From: Alphaproteobacteria bacterium UBA6178
Lineage (GTDB): Bacteria; Pseudomonadota; Alphaproteobacteria; Rickettsiales; UBA3002
NCBI GenBank assembly: GCA_002422205.1
Contig: DITS01000012.1
Span: 1-45,399 of the forward strand
Direction: 5' to 3'
DNA: 45,399 bases
In this document: piece after piece, positions 26,665-34,164 of the stretch
Position numbering within the stretch: the first letter of the stretch is position 1
Layout: each line of letters starts with the position of its first letter
Translations under genes and position numbers: made by a program
Notes under the pieces: model-generated
What the model was told of the DNA's origin: nothing
Databases searched by the model: none
The model's input: only the letters and a program-made list of their open reading frames with translations

Positions 26665-28914
26665 CTAAACCCCATGTACAGTCATATGCGACGTCTCAAT
26701 ACCAATAATCAACTTATTCAACTCCTTCTCAATATATTTCGATGATTCGTAAAACCACAATTGAGGATTCTCTGGATAAACGGAATAATCTTCATCAATT
26801 AAACGATTGGCTTTATCAATAAAAGATTGAGCCCAACTGCCTTGCAGATAAATATAGTCCCAATCTTGGAAACTTTTAAACGCTAATGACAATTTAATTG
26901 TATTATCTATAAATTCCACCTGAGCACTCTTATATGCAATATCATTAGCAATCGCACTAAAATCCAACCGATCTTCTGCAGTCATATCCAGAATAAACAC
27001 CCCCGGATTCCCCCAACTCCCCTTATGATCAAAAATAACCGTATCCTTACCACTACCCAATGTCAGCGTAGCGCTCGAAAACCCAATATGAACCTTGTCA
27101 TTCCCCGCGCCAGCATTGATGACGTCCACATCCGGTTTATTTTTAATCCCGCTGCTGCCGGTGCGAATCACATCATCACCATCACCCCCATACAGCGTAT
27201 CATTGCCTGCACCACCCCAGATATCATCATTCCCCTTACCGCCCCAAATCCGGTCATTCCCATCAAAACCATACAGCAAATCATCATAATTACGGACGTT
27301 ACCGGTATAATTTTTCACCCCCGCATCGGTATGGTCACCGTAAATTATATCATTGCCTACGCCACCGGAAATGGTGTCTTTGCCCTGCTCGCCATAGATA
27401 ACATCATTATCCTCATAGCTATAAATCCAGTCATTCTCCGTCCCACCATAAATCGTGTCATGCCCCTTACCGCCCTCGATGGAGTCATTCCCTTTACCGC
27501 CATAAATTTTATCATCCCCGTCAAAGCCATATAGCGTATCATTGTACTGCAGCACATCACCATCATACCCACCCTTCAACATCGTTGCATCGGTATGATC
27601 ACCGTAAATCGTATCATTCCCTACACCGCCGGAAATGGTATCTTTGCCTTGCTCGCCATAGATAACATCATTATCCTCATAGCTATAAATCCAGTCATTC
27701 TCCGTCCCACCATAAATCGTGTCATGCCCCTTACCGCCCTCGATGGAGTCATTCCCTTTACCGCCATAAATCCGGTCATCCCCGTCAAAGCCATATAGCG
27801 TATCATTATACAGCAACACACTGCCACCATACCCACCCTTCAGCATCGTCGCATCGGTATGATCACCATAAATCGTATCATTCCCTATCCCACCGGAAAT
27901 GGTGTCTTTCCCCTGTTCGCCATAAATCGTATCATTGTCATTGCGGCTATAAATGGAGTCATTCCCTTCACCGCCATAAATGGTATCCTTATCGTTGGTT
28001 GGAGAATCGCTATTTTCCCCTCCAAAAATCGTATCATTTCCCTTACCACCAAATAGCTGATCTTTTCCCTCTGCACCTGATATTTTATCATGCCCTTCAC
28101 CGCCGTAAATCGTGTCATCTCCCTTGTTGCCAGACATCACATCATTACCACGATACCCAAGCATAACGGCTTTAGCCTTGTCAGCATTTACCATGGCATT
28201 GGAGCCATCGCTACCACCCATTATTACACCCCCAGAAATAGATTTAATAACAAATGGGCTCAGGTTGCCACTCTTAGTAATAAATGCTTGAACTGCACTT
28301 TTAGCATAATGCTCTTCCCCCCCACCAAAAAACATCGCTTCTAGCCACAATGCCTGACTGTTTGTAGACTCATTTCCTGTAGCGAAATTAATTACAGTCT
28401 TACCAAGTGCCCCAATGGTAATGGGAGTAGTTGTACCAAGCGCAGATAACCATTGAGTCAGGGTGCCGGAATTTGCAGATGCCACGATATCATGCCAGTT
28501 TCCGCCGCCCTGCTCTACCGGCACATAAGCCGTCCATGCGGTAATGGGTAGGCTGTGAACGATAAAAACATCTCTATGATAATCTCGAATATCTTGATAT
28601 TTAAGGTTGAGAGCGAGTTCTCCTCTTGAAAGTAATATTTCTCGCGTTACCAAATCTGCCGCAATCAACCCTTGTGTAATTGACGCCCATTCCGCACTTG
28701 ATATAGAGGTGTTCATGCCTGTTATCTTACCGACATTCTCTGCAAACTGCCGTGCGGCAGCGCCCGCTGCCGTATTGGCATTCACCACGCCGAGCGCCAG
28801 TTTGGAATAGGCATCCCCCTTACTCACAAGATAATTGTAATAGCCATTTGCATCACCGTTATTCACAAATAATTTGAGCTTCGCAATATCCGTTTTAGTA
28901 AGATTTTTAGCCAT
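26665..28914 (-). CDS. RTX-type calcium-binding repeat protein
   Basis: 749 aa without an N-terminal signal peptide, as expected for type I secretion. Residues 1-250 are a domain I do not recognise. Residues about 251-630 hold many nonapeptide repeats of the GGxGxDxux type (for example GGEGHDKIS, GGKGNDTIF, GGAGNDTLY), which bind Ca2+ as a parallel beta-roll. The C-terminal 120 residues are non-repetitive, include DMTAEDRLDFSAI and probably carry the secretion signal. An 88-residue block is repeated three times (DNA period 264 bp; equivalent bases at 27327, 27591 and 27855). The start codon follows one base after the stop of the upstream secreted-protein gene. No T1SS genes are nearby. Function (adhesin, enzyme or toxin) cannot be read. 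Confidence 0.88.
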   Translation of the reverse strand: MAKNLTKTDIAKLKLFVNNGDANGYYNYLVSKGDAYSKLALGVVNANTAAGAAARQFAENVGKITGMNTSISSAEWASITQGLIAADLVTREILLSRGELALNLKYQDIRDYHRDVFIVHSLPITAWTAYVPVEQGGGNWHDIVASANSGTLTQWLSALGTTTPITIGALGKTVINFATGNESTNSQALWLEAMFFGGGEEHYAKSAVQAFITKSGNLSPFVIKSISGGVIMGGSDGSNAMVNADKAKAVMLGYRGNDVMSGNKGDDTIYGGEGHDKISGAEGKDQLFGGKGNDTIFGGENSDSPTNDKDTIYGGEGNDSIYSRNDNDTIYGEQGKDTISGGIGNDTIYGDHTDATMLKGGYGGSVLLYNDTLYGFDGDDRIYGGKGNDSIEGGKGHDTIYGGTENDWIYSYEDNDVIYGEQGKDTISGGVGNDTIYGDHTDATMLKGGYDGDVLQYNDTLYGFDGDDKIYGGKGNDSIEGGKGHDTIYGGTENDWIYSYEDNDVIYGEQGKDTISGGVGNDIIYGDHTDAGVKNYTGNVRNYDDLLYGFDGNDRIWGGKGNDDIWGGAGNDTLYGGDGDDVIRTGSSGIKNKPDVDVINAGAGNDKVHIGFSSATLTLGSGKDTVIFDHKGSWGNPGVFILDMTAEDRLDFSAIANDIAYKSAQVEFIDNTIKLSLAFKSFQDWDYIYLQGSWAQSFIDKANRLIDEDYSVYPENPQLWFYESSKYIEKELNKLIIGIETSHMTVHGV
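27327..28118 (-). repeat. Three tandem 264-bp modules in the RTX gene
   Basis: Matching landmarks CGGTATG recur at 27327, 27591 and 27855. The first two intervals are nearly identical in DNA, the third is more diverged. Each unit encodes 88 residues, with the distinctive insert YGDHTDATMLKGGY between ordinary RTX nonapeptides. High DNA identity between units points to recent duplication, or to gene conversion. Confidence 0.8.
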
Positions 28915-28915
28915 A

Positions 28916-29665
28916 TCATCCTCCCCCCACTACATCGGTGTAACTATCTTTACATCGAGGTTTTTCTTGCGTTACAGGCCCCACATAAAACCCATCAAGG
29001 GCTTTATTAATATTATCCTCTATTGTCTCCCACTCAGGCAGTAGTTTTCGGTTAAAGCTTGCCTTCACCAACAATTTTTTATTATAAAAATAAAAGCTAC
29101 ATACAGGCACCGGCACAGTGTCAACCATACTACAGCGCAAAAAGCGTTTGGGTATCTTCTCATGATCCACATATAATTCATCACCCCACCATGGGAGCGT
29201 ACCCTGTTTCGGAGTATGGCGTGTTAGACCATACTCGTTGTGGAAGATTTCATAAGAAATAAGGTTTTCTAGCCGACTACTAAATATTCGTCTCAAGGAA
29301 CCTTCCTGATTATATTCAGGCTCATTGCTACTATGATAGCTCAACAATATCCCTCCACCTTTATGATCATGCCCCACCCCAAAATCTATCTCTCGCGAAT
29401 TTTCTTTTGTCCGTGGGGTAATATCAGGGAAGATAACATTGAATAGAGCTCTCTCGCTTCGGCAAGCAGGATTCGGCTGTAAATCAAAATAATTAGCAGG
29501 AATCGCATATTCCGCATCACCAATTTGTATCTGAATCGGAGTTGTATCCAAAGTCGGGCCGCCTACAAAAGCTTGCCGCTTGTCACCCATCGCATAGGCA
29601 GAACTGGCACCCACTAGCATTAATACAGCCATGATCCCATAATATCTGTATTTCATTTCTTTCAC
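28916..29665 (-). CDS. Secreted protein of unknown function, coupled to the RTX gene
   Basis: 249 aa with a signal peptide ending near SSAYA (about residue 25). The mature part contains YAIPANYFDLQPNPACRSE, DITPRTKENSREIDFGVGHD, LPWWGDELYVDHEKIPKRFL and three late Cys, one near its end. The general pattern (strand-rich secreted domain with an IPANYF opening) recalls periplasmic immunity-type proteins paired with secreted effectors, but I cannot name a family. Its stop is one base from the RTX start; GGGGGGAGGATG near its end supplies the ribosome binding site of the RTX gene. Confidence 0.75.
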   Translation of the reverse strand: MKEMKYRYYGIMAVLMLVGASSAYAMGDKRQAFVGGPTLDTTPIQIQIGDAEYAIPANYFDLQPNPACRSERALFNVIFPDITPRTKENSREIDFGVGHDHKGGGILLSYHSSNEPEYNQEGSLRRIFSSRLENLISYEIFHNEYGLTRHTPKQGTLPWWGDELYVDHEKIPKRFLRCSMVDTVPVPVCSFYFYNKKLLVKASFNRKLLPEWETIEDNINKALDGFYVGPVTQEKPRCKDSYTDVVGGG

Positions 29666-29748
29666 TCTTTCCTATAAAATATATATGCAGCCTCAAGCCT
29701 CACTGCACACAATCCCGTGAAGTTCGGCCAACACCTTCCCATTCACCA

Positions 29749-30232
29749 TTATCGCACTGGCCATACTGGCTCCACCCCCCCAGTTTTCAAATCATAACTG
29801 GGTATACCAGACGACGTTGCATCAGGCGCAGGCACATCAGCAGGCACAATAAAAACAATCGCAGTTGAGAACTGCTCTCCGCTCTCAAGTTCATTCGGAA
29901 CCATCAGCTCCTTCAGCACCACAAACGTCCTGCCACAATCCAAAAACATCTCTTTATTTGGGCGTTCTTTCTTTATCGCCAGCGCTTCCCACTCTTTGAT
30001 ATCTTCAGCCTTTGCCAACCGGAGCGCCCCCGCCGCTAATTGCGCTTCAAGCCACTGCGCTTCCTCCGGCTTAATGGGGCAAACATAACTGTCATCCTCT
30101 CTGGCTTGCTGGCTAACCATGCGGGTAGACTTCTTTAACCTCTCCTGCCCCTGCATCTTCCTGCGCCCGCACTTCATTCCAGACCGCACCAAGCAGTAAG
30201 GCACATATACCAGCCATCACAAAAAATCGCAT
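29749..30232 (-). pseudogene. Secreted protein gene split into two overlapping frames
   Basis: The first frame (30113-30232) starts MRFFVMAGICALLLGAVW and ends 39 residues later; it is little more than a signal peptide plus a short acidic stretch (AQEDAGAGEVKEVYPHG). The second frame (29749-30120) starts at an ATG inside the last 8 nt of the first and encodes 123 aa with REDDSYVCPIKPEEAQWLEA and MFLDCGRTFVVLKELMV but no signal peptide. One indel near 30,113-30,120 would join them into a normal secreted protein with two Cys. I read it as a frameshifted gene or a sequencing error. Two separate overlapping genes are possible but less likely, as the first product alone would have almost no mature part. 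Confidence 0.55.
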
Positions 30233-30539
30233 AAGCCACTCCAAACCATAAGAATAAACCAGCCCAACGATACTCTGCCCGCCAAGCGGTTGCAATGCGA
30301 TTTTGGTTCACAGCCAAAAGAAGAAGTGAAGCATGAAAAACGAGAGTCAACACAGACTAAAAGGGCAATAAAAGTTTTGGTTGAATACAAACCATACAGC
30401 ATTCAATGAGAATCAAAATCCATTTTACATACAACGAACCACTTTCAACTCATAGCTGAGATTTGGCCATATTGGGACAGACTGGAGGCAAGCGCTGCAA
30501 GGTGCTGTTAAACAATAAGATTAAAACCACCTAGAGGCT
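30233..30539. other. Gene-poor distal part of the tRNA-Arg element
   Basis: About 300 bases, AT-rich, between the split gene and the right repeat copy. Short frames occur but none has a ribosome binding site or family features. No inverted repeat typical of insertion sequences was seen. Confidence 0.4.
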
Positions 30540-30628
30540 CTACGAATCAGAAGGTCGGGCGTTCGAATCGCTCCGGGTCCGCCAATAGAAAAGGCCACAT
30601 CATGTGGCTTTTTCTATTGGGAGCTGTT
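30540..30628 (+). repeat. Right attachment-site-like repeat (attR) with tRNA-Arg 3' fragment
   Basis: The second copy of the tRNA-Arg 3' part (30540-30584, from the anticodon loop through CCA) plus the downstream hairpin, identical over 69 bp to 26471-26539. No 5' half of a tRNA precedes it, so it is a displaced fragment and not a gene. Confidence 0.85.
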
Positions 30629-30660
30629 GCCAAGACACTCGACGGCATTCGACAATAAGC

Positions 30661-30846
30661 TTAGCGACGCCCATGGTGATCATAAAGAATAATCAAATTC
30701 AATAGATTATTAATATTATCCATAATGCGCAACTGCAGCAGCAATATCAAAGAGCCCAGCAGTAATGCCCTTTTCTGAATGATGGCCGGCCCCCAAATTC
30801 CACGGGTGGTCGGCCAGTTTCCATGAGCCATTATAACATCCGTCAT
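30661..30846 (-). CDS. Possible small membrane protein
   Basis: A frame starting MTDVIMAHGNWPTTRGIWGP, 19 nt after the PIN-like gene stop on the same strand. It has one hydrophobic stretch (ALLLGSLILLLQLRIMDNIN), a basic end and 61 aa. Its 3' end lies within the last repeat match next to attR. Ribosome binding is weak (CTAGG). It may be a chance frame. Confidence 0.3.
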   Translation of the reverse strand: MTDVIMAHGNWPTTRGIWGPAIIQKRALLLGSLILLLQLRIMDNINNLLNLIILYDHHGRR

Positions 30847-30865
30847 CCTAGGAATTGCAACGCAT

Positions 30866-31696
30866 TTAGCGCGTGATTGCACTAGGTGGCTGGCCTGAAA
30901 AAGCTGCCGCAAAACGGGTCATACCTGTGGATTTAATAGACTCCAGAAGATTTTCAGTAGACTTCGTCGGCTCAAGCCCTTTCAATATTGTGTTCGCCTC
31001 TTCGGCATCTAACGCTCCGGCTACCATTAGCCCCGCCACAGCAGCATTCAAAGAAAATACACTGGAATGCTTACTATCACGGCCATAACGTTCTGACACT
31101 TCATTTACGATTTTATTGAGCGGGATATGGGGCGACACTAATGGAAGCCGAATACCTGAAGACTGAAAGTGATTGTAAATTTTGGAGTACATTGTTTTAA
31201 TCGCGTCTTCAGAGTTATGCCCTTTTCCAAGCGGATATTTTCCATCAGTCTCTATCCCTGCAATAGACTCTGTCTCAACAATTATAATGCCGTGTGAAGA
31301 GTCGCTCTGCTCAAGAATGTGCTCTTCCTTAATGGCTTTAAGCGTCATGTATCTTAATTTTCCTGATTGCTGCTTCTGTTCCAAATAGTCGGCAAACACT
31401 TTCGACTCAGGCCGCTTGAAAGAAGCTTTCTGCAAGTGAAGCCGCCACTTTCCATTTGCATCATGTTGGATGCCATATTTTATATCCTCCTTGCCTCGTA
31501 GCGCTTCTTTGATACAGGCATGAGGGATTAGCAGCGTATGTTTACCTTCACTCAGAAGATCAATTACTTTCAGTGGGTCTCCTTTTGTAGCGGTCGCTTT
31601 TATATCGGGGGACACCAAAGTATTATGTGCCTTAGCAAGCCTCAGCAGCGAAACCGTATCCATTACATAGACGTGAGGGTGTAGAACATCAGCCAT
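30866..31696 (-). CDS. PIN-like domain protein, probable toxin of a type II pair
   Basis: Start taken at the ATG complementary to 31694-31696 (MADVLHPHVYVMDTVSLLRL), which overlaps the upstream small gene by 8 nt (ATGGCTGA). 276 aa. The opening strand ending in an Asp (VYVMDTVSLL), Glu in ACIKEALRG and Asp in GHNSEDAIKTMYSK fit the acidic residues of PIN ribonuclease folds. The protein is about twice the size of ordinary VapC toxins; the extra length is a central insert rich in Lys/Glu (about 70-140) and a helical C-terminus (about 200-276). Target and activity are unknown. An ordinary PIN nuclease outside a toxin-antitoxin role is possible. Confidence 0.55.
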   Translation of the reverse strand: MADVLHPHVYVMDTVSLLRLAKAHNTLVSPDIKATATKGDPLKVIDLLSEGKHTLLIPHACIKEALRGKEDIKYGIQHDANGKWRLHLQKASFKRPESKVFADYLEQKQQSGKLRYMTLKAIKEEHILEQSDSSHGIIIVETESIAGIETDGKYPLGKGHNSEDAIKTMYSKIYNHFQSSGIRLPLVSPHIPLNKIVNEVSERYGRDSKHSSVFSLNAAVAGLMVAGALDAEEANTILKGLEPTKSTENLLESIKSTGMTRFAAAFSGQPPSAITR

Positions 31697-31895
31697 CGCT
31701 ATTATAACTCTCTTTAAAGCGCTCCGCCGCTTCCCCGAGATTTTCAAGCGGGGGGTAAGACATCTGATACGCCATACATAAATCAAGAAGATCAGAATAA
31801 TCCGCCAGGCCTAGCCGATCAATAGCACCACCAGCATCTAATATGCCGTCCATATACGATTTGATAATGATTGTTTGCGCCTGTGATATCATCAT
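31689..31895 (-). CDS. Small antitoxin-like protein upstream of the PIN-like gene
   Basis: 68 aa, helical: IIIKSYMDGILDAGGAIDRL, then GLADYSDLLDLCMAYQMSYP. The pattern of a short helix, GAIDRLGL turn and second helix resembles UPF0175-like antitoxins that precede PIN-like proteins. It overlaps the downstream gene by 8 nt. Size, order and overlap are the evidence; no sequence family can be confirmed by eye. Confidence 0.5.
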   Translation of the reverse strand: MMISQAQTIIIKSYMDGILDAGGAIDRLGLADYSDLLDLCMAYQMSYPPLENLGEAAERFKESYNSDG

Positions 31896-32021
31896 TACAT
31901 TTTAGTCTAACTTGCAGGAACTTGTAAACTTTTACCATGATGAATTAAACCATATTTGTCCAATATATCCAAGTCAGAGCCACTAATTTACCATTCCCTT
32001 TGCATCTTCAAAGGTTCCTGT

Positions 32022-32027
32022 TATAAT
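32022..32027 (+). promoter_or_regulatory. Promoter -10 box of the manganese riboswitch transcript
   Basis: A perfect TATAAT ahead of the aptamer; TTTGCA 17 bp upstream (31999-32004) is a weak -35. Transcription would begin just before the riboswitch 5' strand. Confidence 0.55.
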
Positions 32028-32029
32028 CC

Positions 32030-32140
32030 CGCCGTCTTTGGGGAGTAACGATGTTCCCGCTGGGAACAGGCTGCGTCAACATACTTATCCGATGGATATG
32101 GCGCATCCGGCTTTGGCTTTGTGAGACCGACGACACCGCA
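32030..32140 (+). ncRNA. yybP-ykoY manganese riboswitch
   Basis: Conserved elements are in the right order: GGGGAGTAACG (about 32,039-32,049), a hairpin GTTCCCGCTGGGAAC, then GCGTCAACATAC (about 32,073-32,084), another hairpin, and GTGAGACCG (about 32,121-32,129). This is the consensus of the yybP-ykoY class, which binds Mn2+. A GC-rich expression platform (about 32,130-32,175) lies between it and the transporter gene, and GGAG before the ATG could be masked by it. The gene downstream is a manganese exporter family, which fits. Confidence 0.9.
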
Positions 32141-32210
32141 GCCGCCCATGGTTGGGCGCGGTTGTGCGTGGCGTATTGGTTTTCACATAAAGCCCAACCC
32201 GGAGCCTGAT

Positions 32211-32492
32211 ATGACTTTTTCTGCATTACTGATAGTATTTTTCACTGTTTTTTTGGCCGAACTGGGTGACAAAACCCAACTCGCCACCCTGCTATATGCC
32301 AGCAAGGGCGATCATTCCCCATGGCTGGTCTTCGTGGCGGCCTCGGCGGCGCTTATCACCTCCACCGCGGTCGCCGTATTGCTTGGCACGGTGGCATCCA
32401 AATATATCGCCTTCTTACCGCTCAAACTCATTGCAGGTATCGGCTTCATGCTGGTAGGCGGGTGGACAATTCTGGATTATCTCAAATCCTGA
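32211..32492 (+). CDS. UPF0016/GDT1-family manganese transporter (single-repeat form)
   Basis: The start ATG 32211 follows GGAG at 32201-32204; a frame open further upstream lies in the riboswitch. 93 aa with three membrane segments and the family motif ELGDKTQLATLL, which binds the cation. Family members with one motif act as homo-oligomers; eukaryotic GDT1/TMEM165 carry two. Bacterial relatives (MneA, MneP-type) export Mn2+. Control by the Mn2+ riboswitch directly upstream supports this role. Confidence 0.9.
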   Translation: MTFSALLIVFFTVFLAELGDKTQLATLLYASKGDHSPWLVFVAASAALITSTAVAVLLGTVASKYIAFLPLKLIAGIGFMLVGGWTILDYLKS

Positions 32493-32528
32493 CCTTGCAG
32501 CCCCAGCCTCGCGCACTATATCAGACAC

Positions 32529-33080
32529 ATGAAACGATGGGATATCATGCGCCAGACTGTTGCTGCCGTCCTCGCGATCCTCGCGCTGGGTGCCTCGCTG
32601 GCGCTCGCAAACGATAAGGAGCCTGTTATGAGCAAAGCCCAACCAACCGAGACCAGCCACCTCACCCCCATGCAAAAGCATGTGACGCAGGAAAACGGCA
32701 CTGAGCCACCATTCAATAATGCCTACTGGAACCACAAAGAAGAAGGCATCTATGTCGATGTTATCACCGGCGAGGCGCTTTTCTCCTCCACCGATAAATT
32801 TGATTCAGGCACCGGCTGGCCCAGCTTTACCCAGCCCATCAATGCCAATTACGTGCAAGACAAAACCGACGATTCGCACGGCATGAGCCGCACCGAAATA
32901 CGCGCCAAAAACAGCGATGCGCATCTGGGCCATGTATTCGACGATGGCCCCGCCGATCAGGGCGGCAAACGCTATTGTATCAACTCCGCCGCCCTCAATT
33001 TCATCCCCAAGGCCGAGCTTGCCGCCAAGGGCTACGCCGAATATCTCGGCTTATTCTATCCGCAAAAAGCAGCGCCATAA
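32529..33080 (+). CDS. msrB: Peptide-methionine (R)-S-oxide reductase MsrB, exported
   Basis: 183 aa (an alternative ATG at 32547 would give 177). The N-terminal hydrophobic segment (VAAVLAILALGASLALA) is a signal peptide. The SelR domain has GEALFSSTDKFDSGTGWPSF, then DAHLGHVFDDGP and the catalytic Cys in RYCINSAAL. The two CxxC zinc pairs of zinc-type MsrB are absent. It reduces methionine-R-sulfoxide in periplasmic proteins. The msrA gene follows after 2 nt. Confidence 0.94.
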   Translation: MKRWDIMRQTVAAVLAILALGASLALANDKEPVMSKAQPTETSHLTPMQKHVTQENGTEPPFNNAYWNHKEEGIYVDVITGEALFSSTDKFDSGTGWPSFTQPINANYVQDKTDDSHGMSRTEIRAKNSDAHLGHVFDDGPADQGGKRYCINSAALNFIPKAELAAKGYAEYLGLFYPQKAAP

Positions 33081-33082
33081 TC

Positions 33083-33664
33083 ATGCGGCGCTTTTGGCTT
33101 AGCCTGTTGGGAGTCACCCTCATGAGCACATCCGCACAAGCCGCCACCGAATCCGCCATTTTCGCTGGTGGATGTTTCTGGTGTATCGAAGCCGAATTGC
33201 AGGAACTCGACGGCGTCCAATCCGTCACCTCAGGCTATAGCGGCGGCGACGAGCCGAACCCAACCTACGAACAGGTAAGTAGCGGCAGAACCGGTCATTA
33301 CGAAGCCGTCGAAGTCATCTACGACCCTGCTGTTATTTCCTATGACGCATTGCTCGAAGCCTTCTGGTCCAACATCGACCCCACCGATGATGGCGGCCAA
33401 ATGTATGATCGCGGTCATCATTACCGCACCGTTATTTTTGTCCAAAATGAAGCCCAAAAACAAGCGGCCACCGTTTCACGTGAAACGGTTGTTCAAAAAC
33501 TTGATAAGCCCGTCGCCACGCAAATTCTCCCCGCAAAAACCTTCTATCCCGCTGAGGCAAACCATCAGGACTTTTACCAAAAAAGCCCTGACCATTACCA
33601 ATCCTACAAATCCGGCAGTCGCCGCAAAGAAACCCTCAAACGCGTTTGGGGTGATGGTAAATAA
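33083..33664 (+). CDS. msrA: Peptide-methionine (S)-S-oxide reductase MsrA, exported
   Basis: The start at ATG 33083, 2 nt after the msrB stop, gives 193 aa with signal peptide MRRFWLSLLGVTLMSTSAQA. The catalytic motif GGCFWCIEAE has the nucleophilic Cys; GYSGGDEPNPTYEQVSSGRT and the Tyr/Glu motif HYEAVEVIYDP follow, then FWSNIDPTDDGGQMYDRGHH. With msrB it forms a periplasmic methionine-sulfoxide repair operon, sensible beside a Mn2+ homeostasis gene in oxidative-stress defence. Confidence 0.94.
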   Translation: MRRFWLSLLGVTLMSTSAQAATESAIFAGGCFWCIEAELQELDGVQSVTSGYSGGDEPNPTYEQVSSGRTGHYEAVEVIYDPAVISYDALLEAFWSNIDPTDDGGQMYDRGHHYRTVIFVQNEAQKQAATVSRETVVQKLDKPVATQILPAKTFYPAEANHQDFYQKSPDHYQSYKSGSRRKETLKRVWGDGK

Positions 33665-33738
33665 TTATTCCAGCTCACCGAAGGATTATCCAACCGCACC
33701 CGTATAGGGAACAAACCAACCATGCAGAAAGTGGTCTT

Positions 33739-34164
33739 ATGTTCACCTCCCTATCCTTCTCGCGTTATTTTTTAATCTCGCTGCTTGTCGCTACCTTGCT
33801 GCTACTAGCAATAGCCGAAAGCGCCAAAGCGTATAGTGAACCTTATTGCCGCGAATACACCCGCAATATTAATGTGGGTGGCCGCGTGCAGGAAGGCTAT
33901 GGCACCGCCTGCATGCAGCCCGATGGCTCATGGCAGATCACCTCTGAACAGGGAGAGCAACTCGCCCGTCCCCAACCCTTATATGATGATGGCATTTTGC
34001 TCAAACGCCGCGTGATTGAAACGCCTTATGGCTATAGCCCATACGGCTATCAGCGCCCTGTGCATGTCGATTTTCATTTCAGTTCGGTGCGTGGTCGTGA
34101 TTATCATCGCCATCGCTGGTATAATGAGCGCAATCGTCGCCATCATCACCGTTATGGCCGTTAG
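33739..34164 (+). CDS. Small secreted His/Arg-rich protein
   Basis: 141 aa with signal peptide ending near AKA (about residue 30). The mature part has YCREYTRNINVGGRVQEGYG and TACMQPDGSWQI, a pattern found in outer-membrane surface-antigen-type proteins of alphaproteobacteria; the two Cys may bond. The tail is His/Arg/Tyr-rich (YHRHRWYNERNRRHHHRYGR) and could bind metal. The last 86 bases overlap the end of the convergent CDF-like gene. Confidence 0.8.
   Translation: MFTSLSFSRYFLISLLVATLLLLAIAESAKAYSEPYCREYTRNINVGGRVQEGYGTACMQPDGSWQITSEQGEQLARPQPLYDDGILLKRRVIETPYGYSPYGYQRPVHVDFHFSSVRGRDYHRHRWYNERNRRHHHRYGR

Larger units (their letters stand above)
26516..30584. mobile_element. Putative 4.07-kb tRNA-Arg-integrated element without visible recombinase
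   Basis: The segment between the two repeat copies has the architecture of an island integrated at a tRNA 3' half: an intact tRNA at one end and a displaced 45-nt tRNA fragment at the other. It holds three or four genes, all on the minus strand: the RTX protein, its secreted partner and a frame-disrupted secreted gene. No integrase, excisionase, transposase or replication gene can be seen inside. It may be a remnant, or a passenger moved by a recombinase encoded elsewhere. Direct evidence is the repeat pair; mobility is inferred. Confidence 0.65.

Noticed and set aside
27025..28056. Several plus-strand frames rich in Ile and Pro opposite the RTX gene
   Set aside because: They repeat with the 264-bp period and are the antisense reading of the RTX repeats.
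30217..30402. A 61-residue frame at the distal end of the tRNA-Arg element
   Set aside because: It overlaps the signal-peptide frame, has no ribosome binding site and no recognisable composition.
30540..30584. A second tRNA-Arg gene
   Set aside because: Only the part from the anticodon loop to CCA is present; the 5' half is missing.
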